The notes: generated by a model from the letters alone, not told the origin. Shown: positions 1-8,013, counted from the stretch's first letter. The stretch: DNA of 38,862 nucleotides from Thermoplasmatales archaeon SW_10_69_26 (GCA_003009755.1 PXUB01000040.1:1-38862), one strand, 5' to 3'. A program made the numbers and translations.

Positions 1-252
1 ACGTGAATCTACCATTCCTGCCAACGAGGGCCCGTTCTTCACCCTTCTTGGCCCCCGCGCCTTGTGTGTCGACGCCAGCTGCGCGTCGGCTGGTCCGGGT
101 GTGTGGTGAGGTTCTCCTCCGGGCCGTTGGGTTCGTCAACGACCTCGGTGGATTGCTCAGGATCCGCCGAGCCACCACGGGGAACGTTGAAATAGGACCC
201 CTCTTATGGCCGCGGCGCTGCAGGAGGTCCTCCCGGACCGTTCGCACTGCGC
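1..252. other. Leader/upstream region of the rpl1 operon, no supported gene
   Basis: No gene can be supported here. A weak T/A-rich box (ttgaaatagg, about 187-196) could be the TATA element of the ribosomal operon, with initiation expected near 215-222. A Shine-Dalgarno-like aggaggt follows at 222-228, but it lies about 24 nt before the GTG chosen for L1, an unusually long spacing. rpl11 is not found immediately upstream, so rpl1 seems to head its own operon. A 17-codon reading frame starts at the ATG at 206 and ends across the L1 start; it could be a leader peptide but has no other support. Confidence 0.4.
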
Positions 253-906
253 GTGGTGACGACTTTGGTCGATCGCGAAGAGATCCGAGAGGCTGTCGAA
301 GACGCCCTCGAACGAGACGAGGGCCGCAACTTCACCCAGTCCGTGGACCTCGCCATCAACCTCCGGGACGTCGATCTCGCCAACCCCGAAGAGCGGGTCG
401 ACAAGGAGATCCTCCTCCCGGAGGGGCGAGGCAAGGACGTGAACGTGGGGTTGTTCTGCACCGAGGAGATGGCGACGAAGGCCGGCGACGTGGCCGACGA
501 GGTCGTGCTCCCCGAGGAGATCGAAGACCTCGGCGACGACGACAACGAGGCCAAGGCGCTGGCTCGCGAGATGGACTTCTTCCTCGCCGAAGCCCCCCTC
601 ATGCCGGACATCGGTCGCACCCTCGGACCCGTGCTCGGGCCGCGAGGGAAGATGCCGAACCCGGTCCAGCCGGGCACCGACCCCTCCGAAACGATCGACA
701 ACCTGCGTCGCACTGTGCGAGCTCGGTCGCGCGACCGCCGGACCTTCCACCTCGCGGCCGGCACCGAGAACCACAACCCCGACGAGCTGGCGACGAACAT
801 CCGCCGGCTCCTCCGCGAGATCACCATGGATCTCGAACGGCACGAGCACAACTTGGACGCCGTGTACGTGAAGACGACCATGGGTCCGTCCGTCCAGATC
901 CTCTGA
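253..906 (+). CDS. rpl1: 50S ribosomal protein L1 (uL1)
   Basis: This is a 217-aa protein, the usual length for archaeal L1. It builds the L1 stalk beside the E site and in archaea also acts as a translational repressor of its own operon. The clearest family signature is the loop at residues 119-137, where Leu-Gly-Pro, Gly-Pro-Arg-Gly-Lys-Met-Pro-Asn-Pro and a following Pro are visible. The C-terminus (VKTTMGPSVQI) is also typical. The first codon is GTG (253), followed by a second GTG (256), and no ATG lies in frame nearby. The gene heads rpl1-rpl10-rpl12 and ends 10 nt before the L10 start. The protein is much more acidic than L1 of non-halophiles. Identification is secure; the exact start is less so. 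Confidence 0.93.
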   Translation: MVTTLVDREEIREAVEDALERDEGRNFTQSVDLAINLRDVDLANPEERVDKEILLPEGRGKDVNVGLFCTEEMATKAGDVADEVVLPEEIEDLGDDDNEAKALAREMDFFLAEAPLMPDIGRTLGPVLGPRGKMPNPVQPGTDPSETIDNLRRTVRARSRDRRTFHLAAGTENHNPDELATNIRRLLREITMDLERHEHNLDAVYVKTTMGPSVQIL

Positions 907-916
907 GGTGCGATCG

Positions 917-1978
917 ATGGCAACGAGAACGCAGGCACGCGTCGCCCCCTGGAAGAAGCAAGAGGTGCAGGAGCTCGTCGACCTCCTGCGCGAGCACTCC
1001 GTCGTCGGCGTGGCTCGCATCGACAGCCTGCCCAGCCAGCAGTTCCAGGAGGTCCGCGCCACGGTTCGCGATCAGGCCCAGATCCGCGTCGGTCGCAACT
1101 CGCTGATCGAGCGAGCGATCGACGAGCTCGAGGATGAGAGGGACGACCTCGCGGACATCAAGCCGTTCATCAGCGGCCAAACGGCCCTCATCCTCTCCAA
1201 CGAGAACCCCTTCAACCTGTTCACGACGGTCGAGGAATCCAAGCAGAACGCGCCTGCCAACCCGGGCGACGTTGCCCCCAAGGACATCTGGGTCGAGGAA
1301 GGCGACACGCCCTTCGACCCCGGTCCCGTGGTCGGCGACCTGCAGAAGGCCGGGCTGCCCGCCAAGATCGAGGGCGGCAAGGTCGTGATCTCGGAGGACG
1401 AGCTCGTCGCCGAGGAAGGCGACGAGATCGGCGCCGATCTCGCCGACGCTCTCAGCCGGCTCGAGATCCACCCCATGATCGTCGGGCTGGATCTCCGCGC
1501 CGTCTGGGAAGAGGGCACGGTCTTCGACCGCGACACCCTCGACGTCGATCAGGAAGCCTTCGTCGACGACCTGGGCGCCGCCCACGGCCGCGCTCGCGCG
1601 CTCGCCGTCGAGGTGGCCTACCCGGCGGCTTCGGTCCTACCGGAGCTCGTCTCGTCCTCGGCAGCCGAGGCCCGCAGCCTCGCGCTCGAGGCCGAGTACC
1701 CCGCCTCCGACATCGTGGACGAGATCCTCGCCCGCGGCCACTCCCAAGCGCTGGCCCTCGCCGGCCAGCTGCCGGACGAGGCGCTCAGCGAGGACGTCCA
1801 GGACCAGCTCGGGGCCCAACAGGCCCAGCCCACCCCCGAGCCCGACACTGAGGACGAGGACGACACCGAGGCCGAGGAGGCCGAAGACGAAGACGACGAC
1901 GAGGGCGAGGGCGAGGGCGAGGGCGAGGAGGTCTCCGAGGAGGAGGCCGCCGAAGGGCTGGGCGAGATGTTCGGCTGA
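917..1978 (+). CDS. rpl10: Ribosomal stalk protein L10 / P0 (uL10)
   Basis: L10 anchors the L12 dimers and forms the GTPase-recruiting stalk of the large subunit. The start is the ATG at 917, supported by gaggtg at 905-910; the upstream in-frame GTG at 908 lies inside that ribosome-binding site. The predicted protein is 353 aa, the usual archaeal P0 size. The N-terminus (WKKQEVQEL, then SLPSQQFQEVR) is the rRNA-binding domain, followed by the archaeal/eukaryotic insertion domain and the helical spine that binds L12. From about residue 300 it becomes almost pure Asp/Glu with a Gly-Glu repeat, then ends in SEEEAAEGLGEMFG, the short tail that contacts elongation factors. Nearly the same tail ends L12. 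It is the second gene of the stalk operon. Confidence 0.95.
   Translation: MATRTQARVAPWKKQEVQELVDLLREHSVVGVARIDSLPSQQFQEVRATVRDQAQIRVGRNSLIERAIDELEDERDDLADIKPFISGQTALILSNENPFNLFTTVEESKQNAPANPGDVAPKDIWVEEGDTPFDPGPVVGDLQKAGLPAKIEGGKVVISEDELVAEEGDEIGADLADALSRLEIHPMIVGLDLRAVWEEGTVFDRDTLDVDQEAFVDDLGAAHGRARALAVEVAYPAASVLPELVSSSAAEARSLALEAEYPASDIVDEILARGHSQALALAGQLPDEALSEDVQDQLGAQQAQPTPEPDTEDEDDTEAEEAEDEDDDEGEGEGEGEEVSEEEAAEGLGEMFG
1901..1927 (+). repeat. Hexanucleotide tandem repeat (gagggc) in rpl10
   Basis: Four copies of gagggc plus a partial fifth encode alternating Glu-Gly in the acidic hinge of L10. Because the unit is a multiple of three, copy-number changes would alter hinge length without breaking the frame. 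Confidence 0.85.
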
Positions 1979-2005
1979 CGATCAACAATCACGGAGGAAC
2001 ACACA

Positions 2006-2350
2006 ATGGAGTATGTCTACGCTGCACTGTTGCTGAACGCGTCCGGTCAGGACGTCGACGAGGACGGGATCACCGAGATCCTCGAAGCCGCTGGCACCGA
2101 CGTGGACGAGTCCCGCGTCAAGGCGCTCGTGTCCGCCCTCGACGGCGTCGACATCGAGAACGCCATCCAGTCCGCGGCCGTCTCCGCGCAGGCTGCCCCC
2201 GCCGCCGGTGGCGGCGGGGGCGCGGCCGAGGCTGCCGAGGCCGACGAGGCCGAGGAAGCCGAGGAGGCCGAGGGGGCCGAGGAAGACGAAGAAGAGGAGG
2301 ACGTCTCCGAGGAGGAGGCGGCCGAGGGCCTCGGCGAGCTGTTCGGCTGA
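2006..2350 (+). CDS. rpl12: Ribosomal stalk protein L12 / P1 (archaeal aL12)
   Basis: This 114-aa protein is the archaeal P1-type L12, unrelated in fold to bacterial L7/L12. The N-terminus (MEYVYAALLLN, then an Asp-Val-Asp-Glu-Asp-Gly turn) is the dimerisation and L10-binding helical domain. An Ala/Gly linker with five glycines follows at about residues 68-74, then a Glu-rich hinge and the GLGELFG tail that recruits elongation factors. The ATG at 2006 is preceded by ggagg at 1993-1997 with good spacing, and lies 27 nt after the L10 stop, so it is the last gene of the operon. Its last 14 residues differ from those of L10 by a single residue (Leu for Met). Confidence 0.95.
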   Translation: MEYVYAALLLNASGQDVDEDGITEILEAAGTDVDESRVKALVSALDGVDIENAIQSAAVSAQAAPAAGGGGGAAEAAEADEAEEAEEAEGAEEDEEEEDVSEEEAAEGLGELFG

Positions 2351-2481
2351 TCGCCGCTCGCCTCGATCGACCCTCGATGGACCGGGGCCGGGCCCAGCGT
2401 CGGCAAGGGCCACCCCGCGTCCCCTCGTGATCGGACGCCGCTCCGGTCGTTCGGTGCTCGTCACCGGACGGCCGGCTCACT

Positions 2482-2511
2482 TCCGTTTTCTCTCTGTCTC
2501 TTCCCCTTAGC
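2482..2511 (+). terminator. Pyrimidine/T-rich tract after the stalk operon
   Basis: A run of T-rich sequence (ttccgttttctctctgtctc and on to ttccccttag) lies about 130 nt after the L12 stop, in otherwise GC-rich DNA. Archaeal RNA polymerase stops on oligo-T without needing a hairpin, so this is a plausible terminator. It is also where the convergent minus-strand operon ends. Confidence 0.45.
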
Positions 2512-2516
2512 TTCCG

Positions 2517-2957
2517 CTAGACTGCCGGCTGTGCTTGGGTTAAGCTCTCGCTCGGCCTCAGGCGGTGAAAGCGCGGAGCCGAGACGAAGGAGTAGCCGGA
2601 GGCTACTTCGAGGTCGAAGGCGACAACGCTTGGAAACCTCACAACTTGCAAGGATCGTATCATCGCCGCCTGAGGGCGGCCTCGCGTGGAGGCGCCGGTC
2701 TGAGGCGGGCAATCTCGTTGTCGCCCTCCGTCGAAAACCCACAGGATCGCCTCCCGCGGCAACCGGTACACGGCCTCGTCGTCGGCCAGCCACAGCGCGT
2801 CGTCGGTCAACGCGACCGGTGGACCGCCCTCGCCGAACACCTCGATCGGGGTCTCGCCGCGCTCGCGAGCGCGAGCGTCGATCGCCTCGGCGGACGTGTC
2901 CACGTTCACGCGGTAGCGGGACAGCGGGTCGGCGGCGGCGGGATCCACCTCGCTCAT
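2517..2957 (-). CDS. Small acidic protein of unknown function, third gene of the alaS operon
   Basis: I do not recognise a family. The ATG at 2957 lies 10 nt after the alaS stop with a gaggg element between, so it is probably co-transcribed with alaS. The first 85 or so of 146 residues look like an ordinary acidic cytosolic domain (SRYRVNVDTSAEAI, then VFGEGGPPVALTDDALWLADDEAVYRLP). After about residue 85 the composition shifts to an Arg/Gln/Cys-rich tail (GGRQRDCPPQTG) translated from the inverted-repeat region at 2556-2725. The tail may therefore be non-native, with the gene cut and extended by a repeat element. No signal peptide or membrane segment is seen. Confidence 0.55.
   Translation of the reverse strand: MSEVDPAAADPLSRYRVNVDTSAEAIDARARERGETPIEVFGEGGPPVALTDDALWLADDEAVYRLPREAILWVFDGGRQRDCPPQTGASTRGRPQAAMIRSLQVVRFPSVVAFDLEVASGYSFVSAPRFHRLRPSESLTQAQPAV
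2556..2725. repeat. Interlocked inverted repeats, possible structured RNA or small element
   Basis: Two perfect 10-nt inverted repeats alternate. cctcaggcgg (2556-2565) pairs with ccgcctgagg (2666-2675), and ggcgacaacg (2619-2628) pairs with cgttgtcgcc (2716-2725). A 9-bp hairpin with a gga loop (ggagtagcc/ggctacttc, 2589-2609) lies inside. The stretch around 2630-2665 is less GC-rich than its surroundings. It overlaps the 3' half of a predicted minus-strand gene. No known RNA family was recognised. Confidence 0.5.
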
Positions 2958-2967
2958 GAGGGGACCC

Positions 2968-5790
2968 TCACGTCTCCAGCAGCTCGCGGGCCCGCTCCCG
3001 AGCGGCCTCGATCGCCTCGTCGGTGTTCTCGGCTTGGGGACCGCCGGCGCGGGCCATGTTCGGCGAGCCGCCTCCGCCGCCGCCCAGCGCTTGGCCGCCG
3101 GCGTTCACGACGTCGCTGGCGTCGACGTCCACGTTCGAGCTGGTGGCGACAGCGATGCCGGCCTTGCCGTCGTCGACGCCGCCGACGATCGCGACCACGT
3201 CGTCCTCGTCCACGAGGTCCCCCGCCGCGGACACGACATCGTCCAGCGCGAGGTCCACTCGGGTGGCCACGAGGCGGACGCCGGCCACCGCCTCGGCCTC
3301 GGCCAGCTGCTCGGCGAGGCGGTGGCTGGCGAGCTCGCCGCGCAGCTGCTCGGCCTCCTTCTTGTAATGCTTCCACTCGTCGAAGAACCGGTTGGCCGTC
3401 GAGGGCAGGTCCTCGATGGGGACCTCGAAGGCGTCGGCGGCGTCGTGCAGCAGGTCCTCGCGCTGCTGGACCTGCGTGAGCGCGGCCAGCCCGGCCGCGT
3501 ACTCGATCCGCTCGACGCCGTCCTGCACGCGCTCGGTGCCGAAGATCTTGACCAGGCCCAGCTCGCCGGTCGAGCCGACGTGCGTGCCACCGCAGGCTTG
3601 CACGTCGAACTCGCTGATGCGCACGACGCGGATGTCCTCCTCGTCGGGCACGCCGCCCTGGTAGAGGCGGAAGCCGTGGTTCTGCTCGGCGGTGACGCGG
3701 TCGACCCACGTCTTCTCGACGGGTCGACCCTCGAGCACGATCAGGTTGGCGAGGGTCTCGATCTCGCGGATCTCCTCCTCGGTCAACCGCTGGTAGTGCG
3801 TGATGTCGAGCCGCGAGCGCTCGGTGCCCTTCTGGGCGCCGGACTGCCAGACGTGGTCGCCGAGCACGCTGCGCGCGGCCGCCCCGATGATGTGGGTCGC
3901 GGTGTGGTTGCGCGTCAGCGCCTGGCGGCGCCCCCAGTCGACCTGACCGCGCACGGACTCGCCGACCTTGATCTCCTCGGGCACCTGGTGGACGACGAGA
4001 CCGTCCCACTCCTGCACGTCCTCGACGGGGATCGCCTCCTCGCGAGCGAACAAGAACCCCTCGTCGGCGGGCTGTCCGCCGCCCTCGGGGTAGAAGCCGG
4101 TCTGGTCGAGGATGACACCGTAGCCCTCGTCGACGGGGTCCTCACCGACCCAGAGCACGGTCGCGTTGAAGTCCCTCGTCGTCGCCTCGTCGTAGTACAG
4201 GCGATCGGTCTCCGGCAGGTCCGGCGGCTCGGGACCGGTCTCGATCTCGGCAGCGTCGGCGTCGGCGTGGCGCTGGTTGACCCGCCGGTAGAAGTCGTCG
4301 GGCAGGTCGATGGCGACGCCGGCCTCCTCGGCCACGTCGGCCACGATCTCCGGCGGCATGCCGTGGCTGTCGTACAGCTCGACGAGCCGGTCCGTGGACA
4401 AGCCGTTGCCGGCCTTGGCCTCGAGCTCGCGTCGCACGAGACGCCGGCCGCGCTCGAGCGTGCGATCGAACTTGTCGGCCTCGGTCTCGATCATCGACTG
4501 GATCGAGTCCCGGGCCCGCCACAGGTGGTCGTAGTCCTCGCGCAGCTCGTCGAGGTGGGTCTCGATCACGTCGTAGAGCGGGACGTCGATGGCCACCTCG
4601 TCCATCAGGCGCAGGCTCTTGCGGATGAGCAACCGGGCCAGGTAGCCGGCGCGGACGTTGCTGGGCACGATGCCGTCGCCGAGCATGAACGCCAGGCAGC
4701 GCGTGTGGTCGGCGATGGCGTAGATCCGCTCGAGCGGGGCCAGCCGCTCGGCCAGCTCCTCGGGCCCGATGTCGAACCCGCGCTCGTTCAACCGGTCGGC
4801 GACCTGCTCGCGCAGGTGCCCGAGCTTGGCGCCTGTGTCGACCTCCAGCATGCAGCTCAGCTTGGCGTGCTCGGCGAGGATGTCGGCGGTGGCCGGATCC
4901 TCCCGCGGGTCGACGCCGGCGTGCTCGGTGAGCACGTCCACCGTCTGGGGGAACACGCTCTCGTAGATCGTCGGTGTCCCCTGGCTGGCCCAGACGAACC
5001 GCTCGAGCCCGTAGCCGGTGTCGACGATCGTGAGCGGCATCTCCGCGTAGGGGTCGCCTTTGACCTCGATCGGGCCCTCGGGGTCGGCCTCGTACTGCAT
5101 GAACACGAGCGTCGAGACCTCGAGCCCGTGCGTGAGCACCTCGAAGGCGGGCCCGGCGTTGCCGCCGCCCGCCCACGGGTTCTCCTTGTACGTGACCGTG
5201 TCCGTGTCGACGCCGAGGCTCTCCAAAAGCCCGTGGCAGAGGTTGACGGTGCGCTCCTTGAAGTAGAAGTCGTCGGGGTCGCCGGCTTTGCCCTGCCGGA
5301 TGAACTCGTGACCGTCGGGGTAGTTGAAGCAGTGGTGCCCCATCATCTCGAACATCGTCAGGTGCCGGCCCGAGCGGCCGACGCTGTCCACGTCGTTCAG
5401 CCGGATGCACGGCTGGGAGACGGCCAACGGGTTGGCCGGCGGCGGCACGTTGCCGCTCGTGACGTGAGGCTGGTAGTTCGCGATCGAGGCGATGTTGAGG
5501 TAGATGTCGTCGCGCCAGCGGGCTACGGTCGGCTGCGGGCGCACGCGCTCGTGACCCTCGGCGTCGTGGAACGCGAGGAACCGCTCGCGCATCTCGGACA
5601 GATCGAAGCTCTCGTCGGTGATCGGGGATCCGATGAAGCTGTACTCCGTGCAGGGGGGATCGCCGCACAGCTCGGTGTCCGGGTCCTGCGTCCAGAACCA
5701 GCTCTCGCAGGACGGGCACTGCTTGCGGGAGAACCCGTGCTCGTCGAAGAACCTCAGCCGGTACTCGTCGCTCAGGTCCACGTCGGTCAC
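2968..5790 (-). CDS. alaS: Alanyl-tRNA synthetase, archaeal type
   Basis: The enzyme charges tRNA-Ala and edits mis-charged Ser/Gly. The 940-aa product opens with the archaeal N-terminal zinc-binding segment (KQCPSCESWFW, then CGDPPC), followed by the class II catalytic core (TSGNVPPPANPLAVSQPCIR; MFEMMGHHCFNYPDG). The editing domain shows HTATH in the loop HTATHIIGAAARS and the second metal-site motif QACGGTHV. The C-terminal oligomerisation domain contains VDDGKAGIAVA and ends in the Gly-rich QALGGGGGGSPNMA segment. The start is a GTG at 5790 that overlaps the stop of the upstream aminotransferase (GTGA), a sign of translational coupling. Any longer frame would run antisense through that gene. 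Many long frames on the opposite strand are GC-rich artefacts. Confidence 0.97.
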   Translation of the reverse strand: MTDVDLSDEYRLRFFDEHGFSRKQCPSCESWFWTQDPDTELCGDPPCTEYSFIGSPITDESFDLSEMRERFLAFHDAEGHERVRPQPTVARWRDDIYLNIASIANYQPHVTSGNVPPPANPLAVSQPCIRLNDVDSVGRSGRHLTMFEMMGHHCFNYPDGHEFIRQGKAGDPDDFYFKERTVNLCHGLLESLGVDTDTVTYKENPWAGGGNAGPAFEVLTHGLEVSTLVFMQYEADPEGPIEVKGDPYAEMPLTIVDTGYGLERFVWASQGTPTIYESVFPQTVDVLTEHAGVDPREDPATADILAEHAKLSCMLEVDTGAKLGHLREQVADRLNERGFDIGPEELAERLAPLERIYAIADHTRCLAFMLGDGIVPSNVRAGYLARLLIRKSLRLMDEVAIDVPLYDVIETHLDELREDYDHLWRARDSIQSMIETEADKFDRTLERGRRLVRRELEAKAGNGLSTDRLVELYDSHGMPPEIVADVAEEAGVAIDLPDDFYRRVNQRHADADAAEIETGPEPPDLPETDRLYYDEATTRDFNATVLWVGEDPVDEGYGVILDQTGFYPEGGGQPADEGFLFAREEAIPVEDVQEWDGLVVHQVPEEIKVGESVRGQVDWGRRQALTRNHTATHIIGAAARSVLGDHVWQSGAQKGTERSRLDITHYQRLTEEEIREIETLANLIVLEGRPVEKTWVDRVTAEQNHGFRLYQGGVPDEEDIRVVRISEFDVQACGGTHVGSTGELGLVKIFGTERVQDGVERIEYAAGLAALTQVQQREDLLHDAADAFEVPIEDLPSTANRFFDEWKHYKKEAEQLRGELASHRLAEQLAEAEAVAGVRLVATRVDLALDDVVSAAGDLVDEDDVVAIVGGVDDGKAGIAVATSSNVDVDASDVVNAGGQALGGGGGGSPNMARAGGPQAENTDEAIEAARERARELLET

Positions 5791-6917
5791 CGCCCCAGCT
5801 CGTCGTGGATCGCTTGCGCCGCGGCTCCGTGCTCGACCTTGGAGCCCAAATCGCGCAGCACGCCCTCGAGGTTGGCGTAGAAGGCCACGATCTCGCGCAC
5901 GTCGACCTGTCCCATGTGGCCCACGCGGAAGATCTCGCCGCTCATGTGGCGCTGCCCGCCGGCGATCACGATGCCTTCCTGCTTGAGCGCCCCCAACAGC
6001 TCCTCGCCCTCGATGCCGTCGGGGACCTCGACGGCGGTCAGCGTGTCCGAGCGGTGCTCGGGCTCGGCCAGCAGGTCCAGGCCCAGCGCCTGGGCGCCGG
6101 TGCGCGTGGCTTCGGCGACCCGATGCACGCGCTCGAAGCGCTCCTCGAGACCCTCCTCGAGCACGATGCGCAGCGCCTCGCGCGTCGCCAGGTGCAGGTG
6201 CGTGGCCGGGGTCCAGGGGGTCTGGTGGTCCTGCCAGCGGTCCAGGTACTGCGGGAGATCGATGTAGTAGGAGGGATGCTCGTGCAGCTGTTCCCGGGCT
6301 CGCTCGGACAGGCTCACGAACGAGAGCCCGGCCGGCGCGCCCAGGCACTTCTGCGAGCCGGAGACGCACGCATCGAGCCCCAGCTCGTCGACCGGCACGT
6401 CGATGCCGCCCAAGCTCGTGATGCAGTCGGCGATCACCAGCGCGTCGTGGCCCTCGGCGATGTCTGCCAGGTCCTCGATCGGGTGCGTGAAGGCCGCCGA
6501 CGACTCGTTGTGCGTGAACAGCAACGCGTCGGCGCCGTGCATCGCCTGGTCCACCGTCGCCAGGTCGAAGGGCTGGCCCCAGGCCTGCTCGAGGTGGGTG
6601 ACCTCGCCGGCATAGCGGTGAGCCAGCTTGGCCATGCGGTTGCCGAACTTCCCGTTGTCGAGGACGACCACCATGTCCGACCCGTCGACCAGGGACCCGA
6701 CCGCGGCGTCCATCGCCGACGTGCCCGACCCCGACAGGCACAGCACGGGGTCGTCGGTCTGGTAGACGTCCTGCAAGAGCTCGAACAGCTCGCGGTTGAC
6801 CTCGGTGAACTCCGGGCTCCGGTGAGCGTGGGCGGGCTGCGCCATCGCTCGTTGGACCCGGGGATGCAGGTCGACCGGGCCGGCGAGGAGGAAGAGGTTG
6901 TCCTCGACGTCGTACAT
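5787..6917 (-). CDS. Class V PLP aminotransferase (alanine-glyoxylate / serine-pyruvate type)
   Basis: The 376-aa protein belongs to the fold-type I, class V aminotransferases. Members transfer the amino group of alanine or serine to glyoxylate or another 2-oxo acid. Visible features are the N-terminal LLAGPVDLHPRV, the cofactor-binding SGSGTSAMDAAV (about 62-73), the Asp of ADCITSLGG (about 163-171), and the Schiff-base lysine in SGSQKCLGAPAG (Lys190). The near-C-terminal ESxT-like stretch is absent; the substrate arginine is probably in FRVGHMGQ. The start is the ATG at 6917, placed 27 nt after a TATA-like box. The gene is first in an operon with alaS, whose GTG overlaps this stop. Because alanine is its likely amino donor, pairing it with alaS makes metabolic sense, though that is inference. 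Confidence 0.85.
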   Translation of the reverse strand: MYDVEDNLFLLAGPVDLHPRVQRAMAQPAHAHRSPEFTEVNRELFELLQDVYQTDDPVLCLSGSGTSAMDAAVGSLVDGSDMVVVLDNGKFGNRMAKLAHRYAGEVTHLEQAWGQPFDLATVDQAMHGADALLFTHNESSAAFTHPIEDLADIAEGHDALVIADCITSLGGIDVPVDELGLDACVSGSQKCLGAPAGLSFVSLSERAREQLHEHPSYYIDLPQYLDRWQDHQTPWTPATHLHLATREALRIVLEEGLEERFERVHRVAEATRTGAQALGLDLLAEPEHRSDTLTAVEVPDGIEGEELLGALKQEGIVIAGGQRHMSGEIFRVGHMGQVDVREIVAFYANLEGVLRDLGSKVEHGAAAQAIHDELGR

Positions 6918-6940
6918 CAGGCCGCCCTACCGCAGCCGGG

Positions 6941-6948
6941 GTTAAAGG
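6941..6948 (-). promoter_or_regulatory. TATA box of the aminotransferase-alaS operon
   Basis: On the minus strand the box reads cctttaac. Its centre is about 27 nt before the ATG at 6917, so the transcript is expected to begin at or next to the start codon (leaderless). Confidence 0.65.
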
Positions 6949-7042
6949 GCTTGTCGCCCGGTGCTGCCGGAAGCCGGCGGGAACCGTTGGCGAACGTCCA
7001 CGTTCGACACGTTGAAGGGCCAAGGGCGCGCCATCAGGTTCC

Positions 7043-7186
7043 ATGCCCGAGCTGCCCGGGACCGAGTGCCCGCGTTGCGGGGCCCTCGCCGACCGCGAGG
7101 AGACCAGCGTCGGGATCTTGCTCGCGTGCCCGGACTGCGGGTTCGAAGCCGGCGACCCGCTCGATCTCGACTTCAAGTCGGACTGA
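7043..7186 (+). CDS. Small zinc-ribbon protein (47 aa)
   Basis: A 47-codon frame begins with ATG at 7043 (MPELPGTECPRCG) and contains two CxxC knuckles, CPRC and CPDC, about 22 residues apart. This is the spacing of a single rubredoxin-like or zinc-ribbon knuckle pair that binds one Zn2+. The rest is acidic, like its neighbours, and it ends FKSD. Such tiny zinc ribbons are common in archaea, often with unknown roles, and a specific function cannot be assigned. It lies between the divergent aminotransferase gene and the DUF72 remnant, with 49 nt to the latter. Confidence 0.7.
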   Translation: MPELPGTECPRCGALADREETSVGILLACPDCGFEAGDPLDLDFKSD

Positions 7187-7235
7187 GGGCTCGCCCGGGC
7201 CAACGCGTAAGCTCGCCGAGCCTGCTGGGTCACCG

Positions 7236-7605
7236 ATGGCCGAGATCCTCGTCGGCACCTCGGGCTGGTCCGAAGACGACTGGGTCGGACCGTTCCACCC
7301 GAAGGCCGTCGACCGCTCAGACTGGCTGGGTTACTACGCCCAGCGGTTCCCGACCGTCGAGGTCAACTACACCTTCTACCAGACGCCCGCCGCCGACCGC
7401 ATGCAGACGCTGGCCGGCCGCTTCGCCGATCCCGATCTCGAGGGCGTGTTCGAGGCGCCGCAGACGATCACGCACGAGGCGATCGTGGACGGCCGCGAGC
7501 CGTTGGCCCAGCGGCGGCTGGCGACGTTCTTCGACGCGATGCAGCCCGTGGCCGAGGGCGGGCGCGACGGCGGGCGCGGTCCAGATGCAGCCTCGGGCCG
7601 GGGGA
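7236..7605 (+). pseudogene. DUF72 (YecE-like) protein, frameshifted and truncated
   Basis: The first 108 or so codons from the ATG at 7236 match the start of DUF72 TIM-barrel proteins: ILVGTSGWSEDDWVGPFHP, then YYAQRFPTVEVNYTFYQTP, then an FEAPQTITHEA strand. The homology stops near 7563. The next expected segment (a GxVLxQLPP-like strand) is only faintly visible in a different frame as GAVQMQPRAG at about 7573-7602, implying a frameshift. After this nothing resembling the remaining roughly 130 residues of the family is seen. Family members are about 240-300 aa, so more than half the gene is lost. DUF72 function is uncertain. Confidence 0.7.
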
Positions 7606-7713
7606 GACCAGCACGAGCACGAGCAGGCAGGCCGTGGCCCGACGCACGCCCAGCCAGCGTCCGTGCCTGGCAAGAGGCTTGGGGCGAGGCTCCCAGGCGG
7701 CGTCGATCCGGCC

Positions 7714-8013
7714 CTACCCGTCGTCTTCGGCGATCGCCGGGACCTCGACGTTGTGGACGGTGGCCTCGTCGGCGTGCCCGTTCGTGCGCAGGCCGGCGAT
7801 CCGGTTGGCGGATTCGCCCAGCCAGTCGGCGAAGGCCTCGCGGCACTCGGGGCAAAGCTCCAGCTTCTCGCGGCGACGTATCGGCAAGAACGAGCTGGAC
7901 TCGGGGTCGTCGAACTTGATCGTGAGATCGAGCTTGGTCTGCTCGATCTCGGCTTCGCGCATCTCCCGCTCGCAGCGGTCGCACACGAGGATCGTCACCT
8001 TCATCGCGGTCAC
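7714..8013 (-). CDS. Zinc-binding small protein with two CxxC motifs
   Basis: The 99-aa product has CDRCE near the N-terminus (about residues 11-15) and CPEC near residue 54, which together could hold one zinc. An acidic stretch lies between them and an acidic tail follows (VEVPAIAEDDG). The family was not recognised. The start is uncertain between GTG at 8013 and ATG at 8004; a TATA-like box centred about 28 nt upstream of 8013 favours the GTG as a leaderless start. The gene converges on the DUF72 remnant, and the stretch between them (about 7606-7713) holds nothing I can interpret. Confidence 0.7.
   Translation of the reverse strand: MTAMKVTILVCDRCEREMREAEIEQTKLDLTIKFDDPESSSFLPIRRREKLELCPECREAFADWLGESANRIAGLRTNGHADEATVHNVEVPAIAEDDG

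Noticed and set aside
206-259. A 17-codon upstream frame ending across the rpl1 start
   Set aside because: It could be a leader peptide in L1 control, but there is no promoter at the right distance and no conserved feature to support it.
3-1106. Plus-strand frame covering the rpl1 leader and gene
   Set aside because: It is poly-Arg/Pro over the rpl1 coding region, a shifted frame of a real gene.
2556-2675. SRP RNA, RNase P RNA or box C/D RNA
   Set aside because: The conserved SRP domain IV and RNase P core motifs are absent, and the box C-like gatgata on the minus strand does not match the consensus with a properly placed box D.
2956-5880. A 974-codon open frame on the plus strand opposite alaS
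   Set aside because: It lacks any family signature and mirrors alaS codons. Long antisense frames arise by chance in DNA of this GC content, while alaS shows every expected motif.
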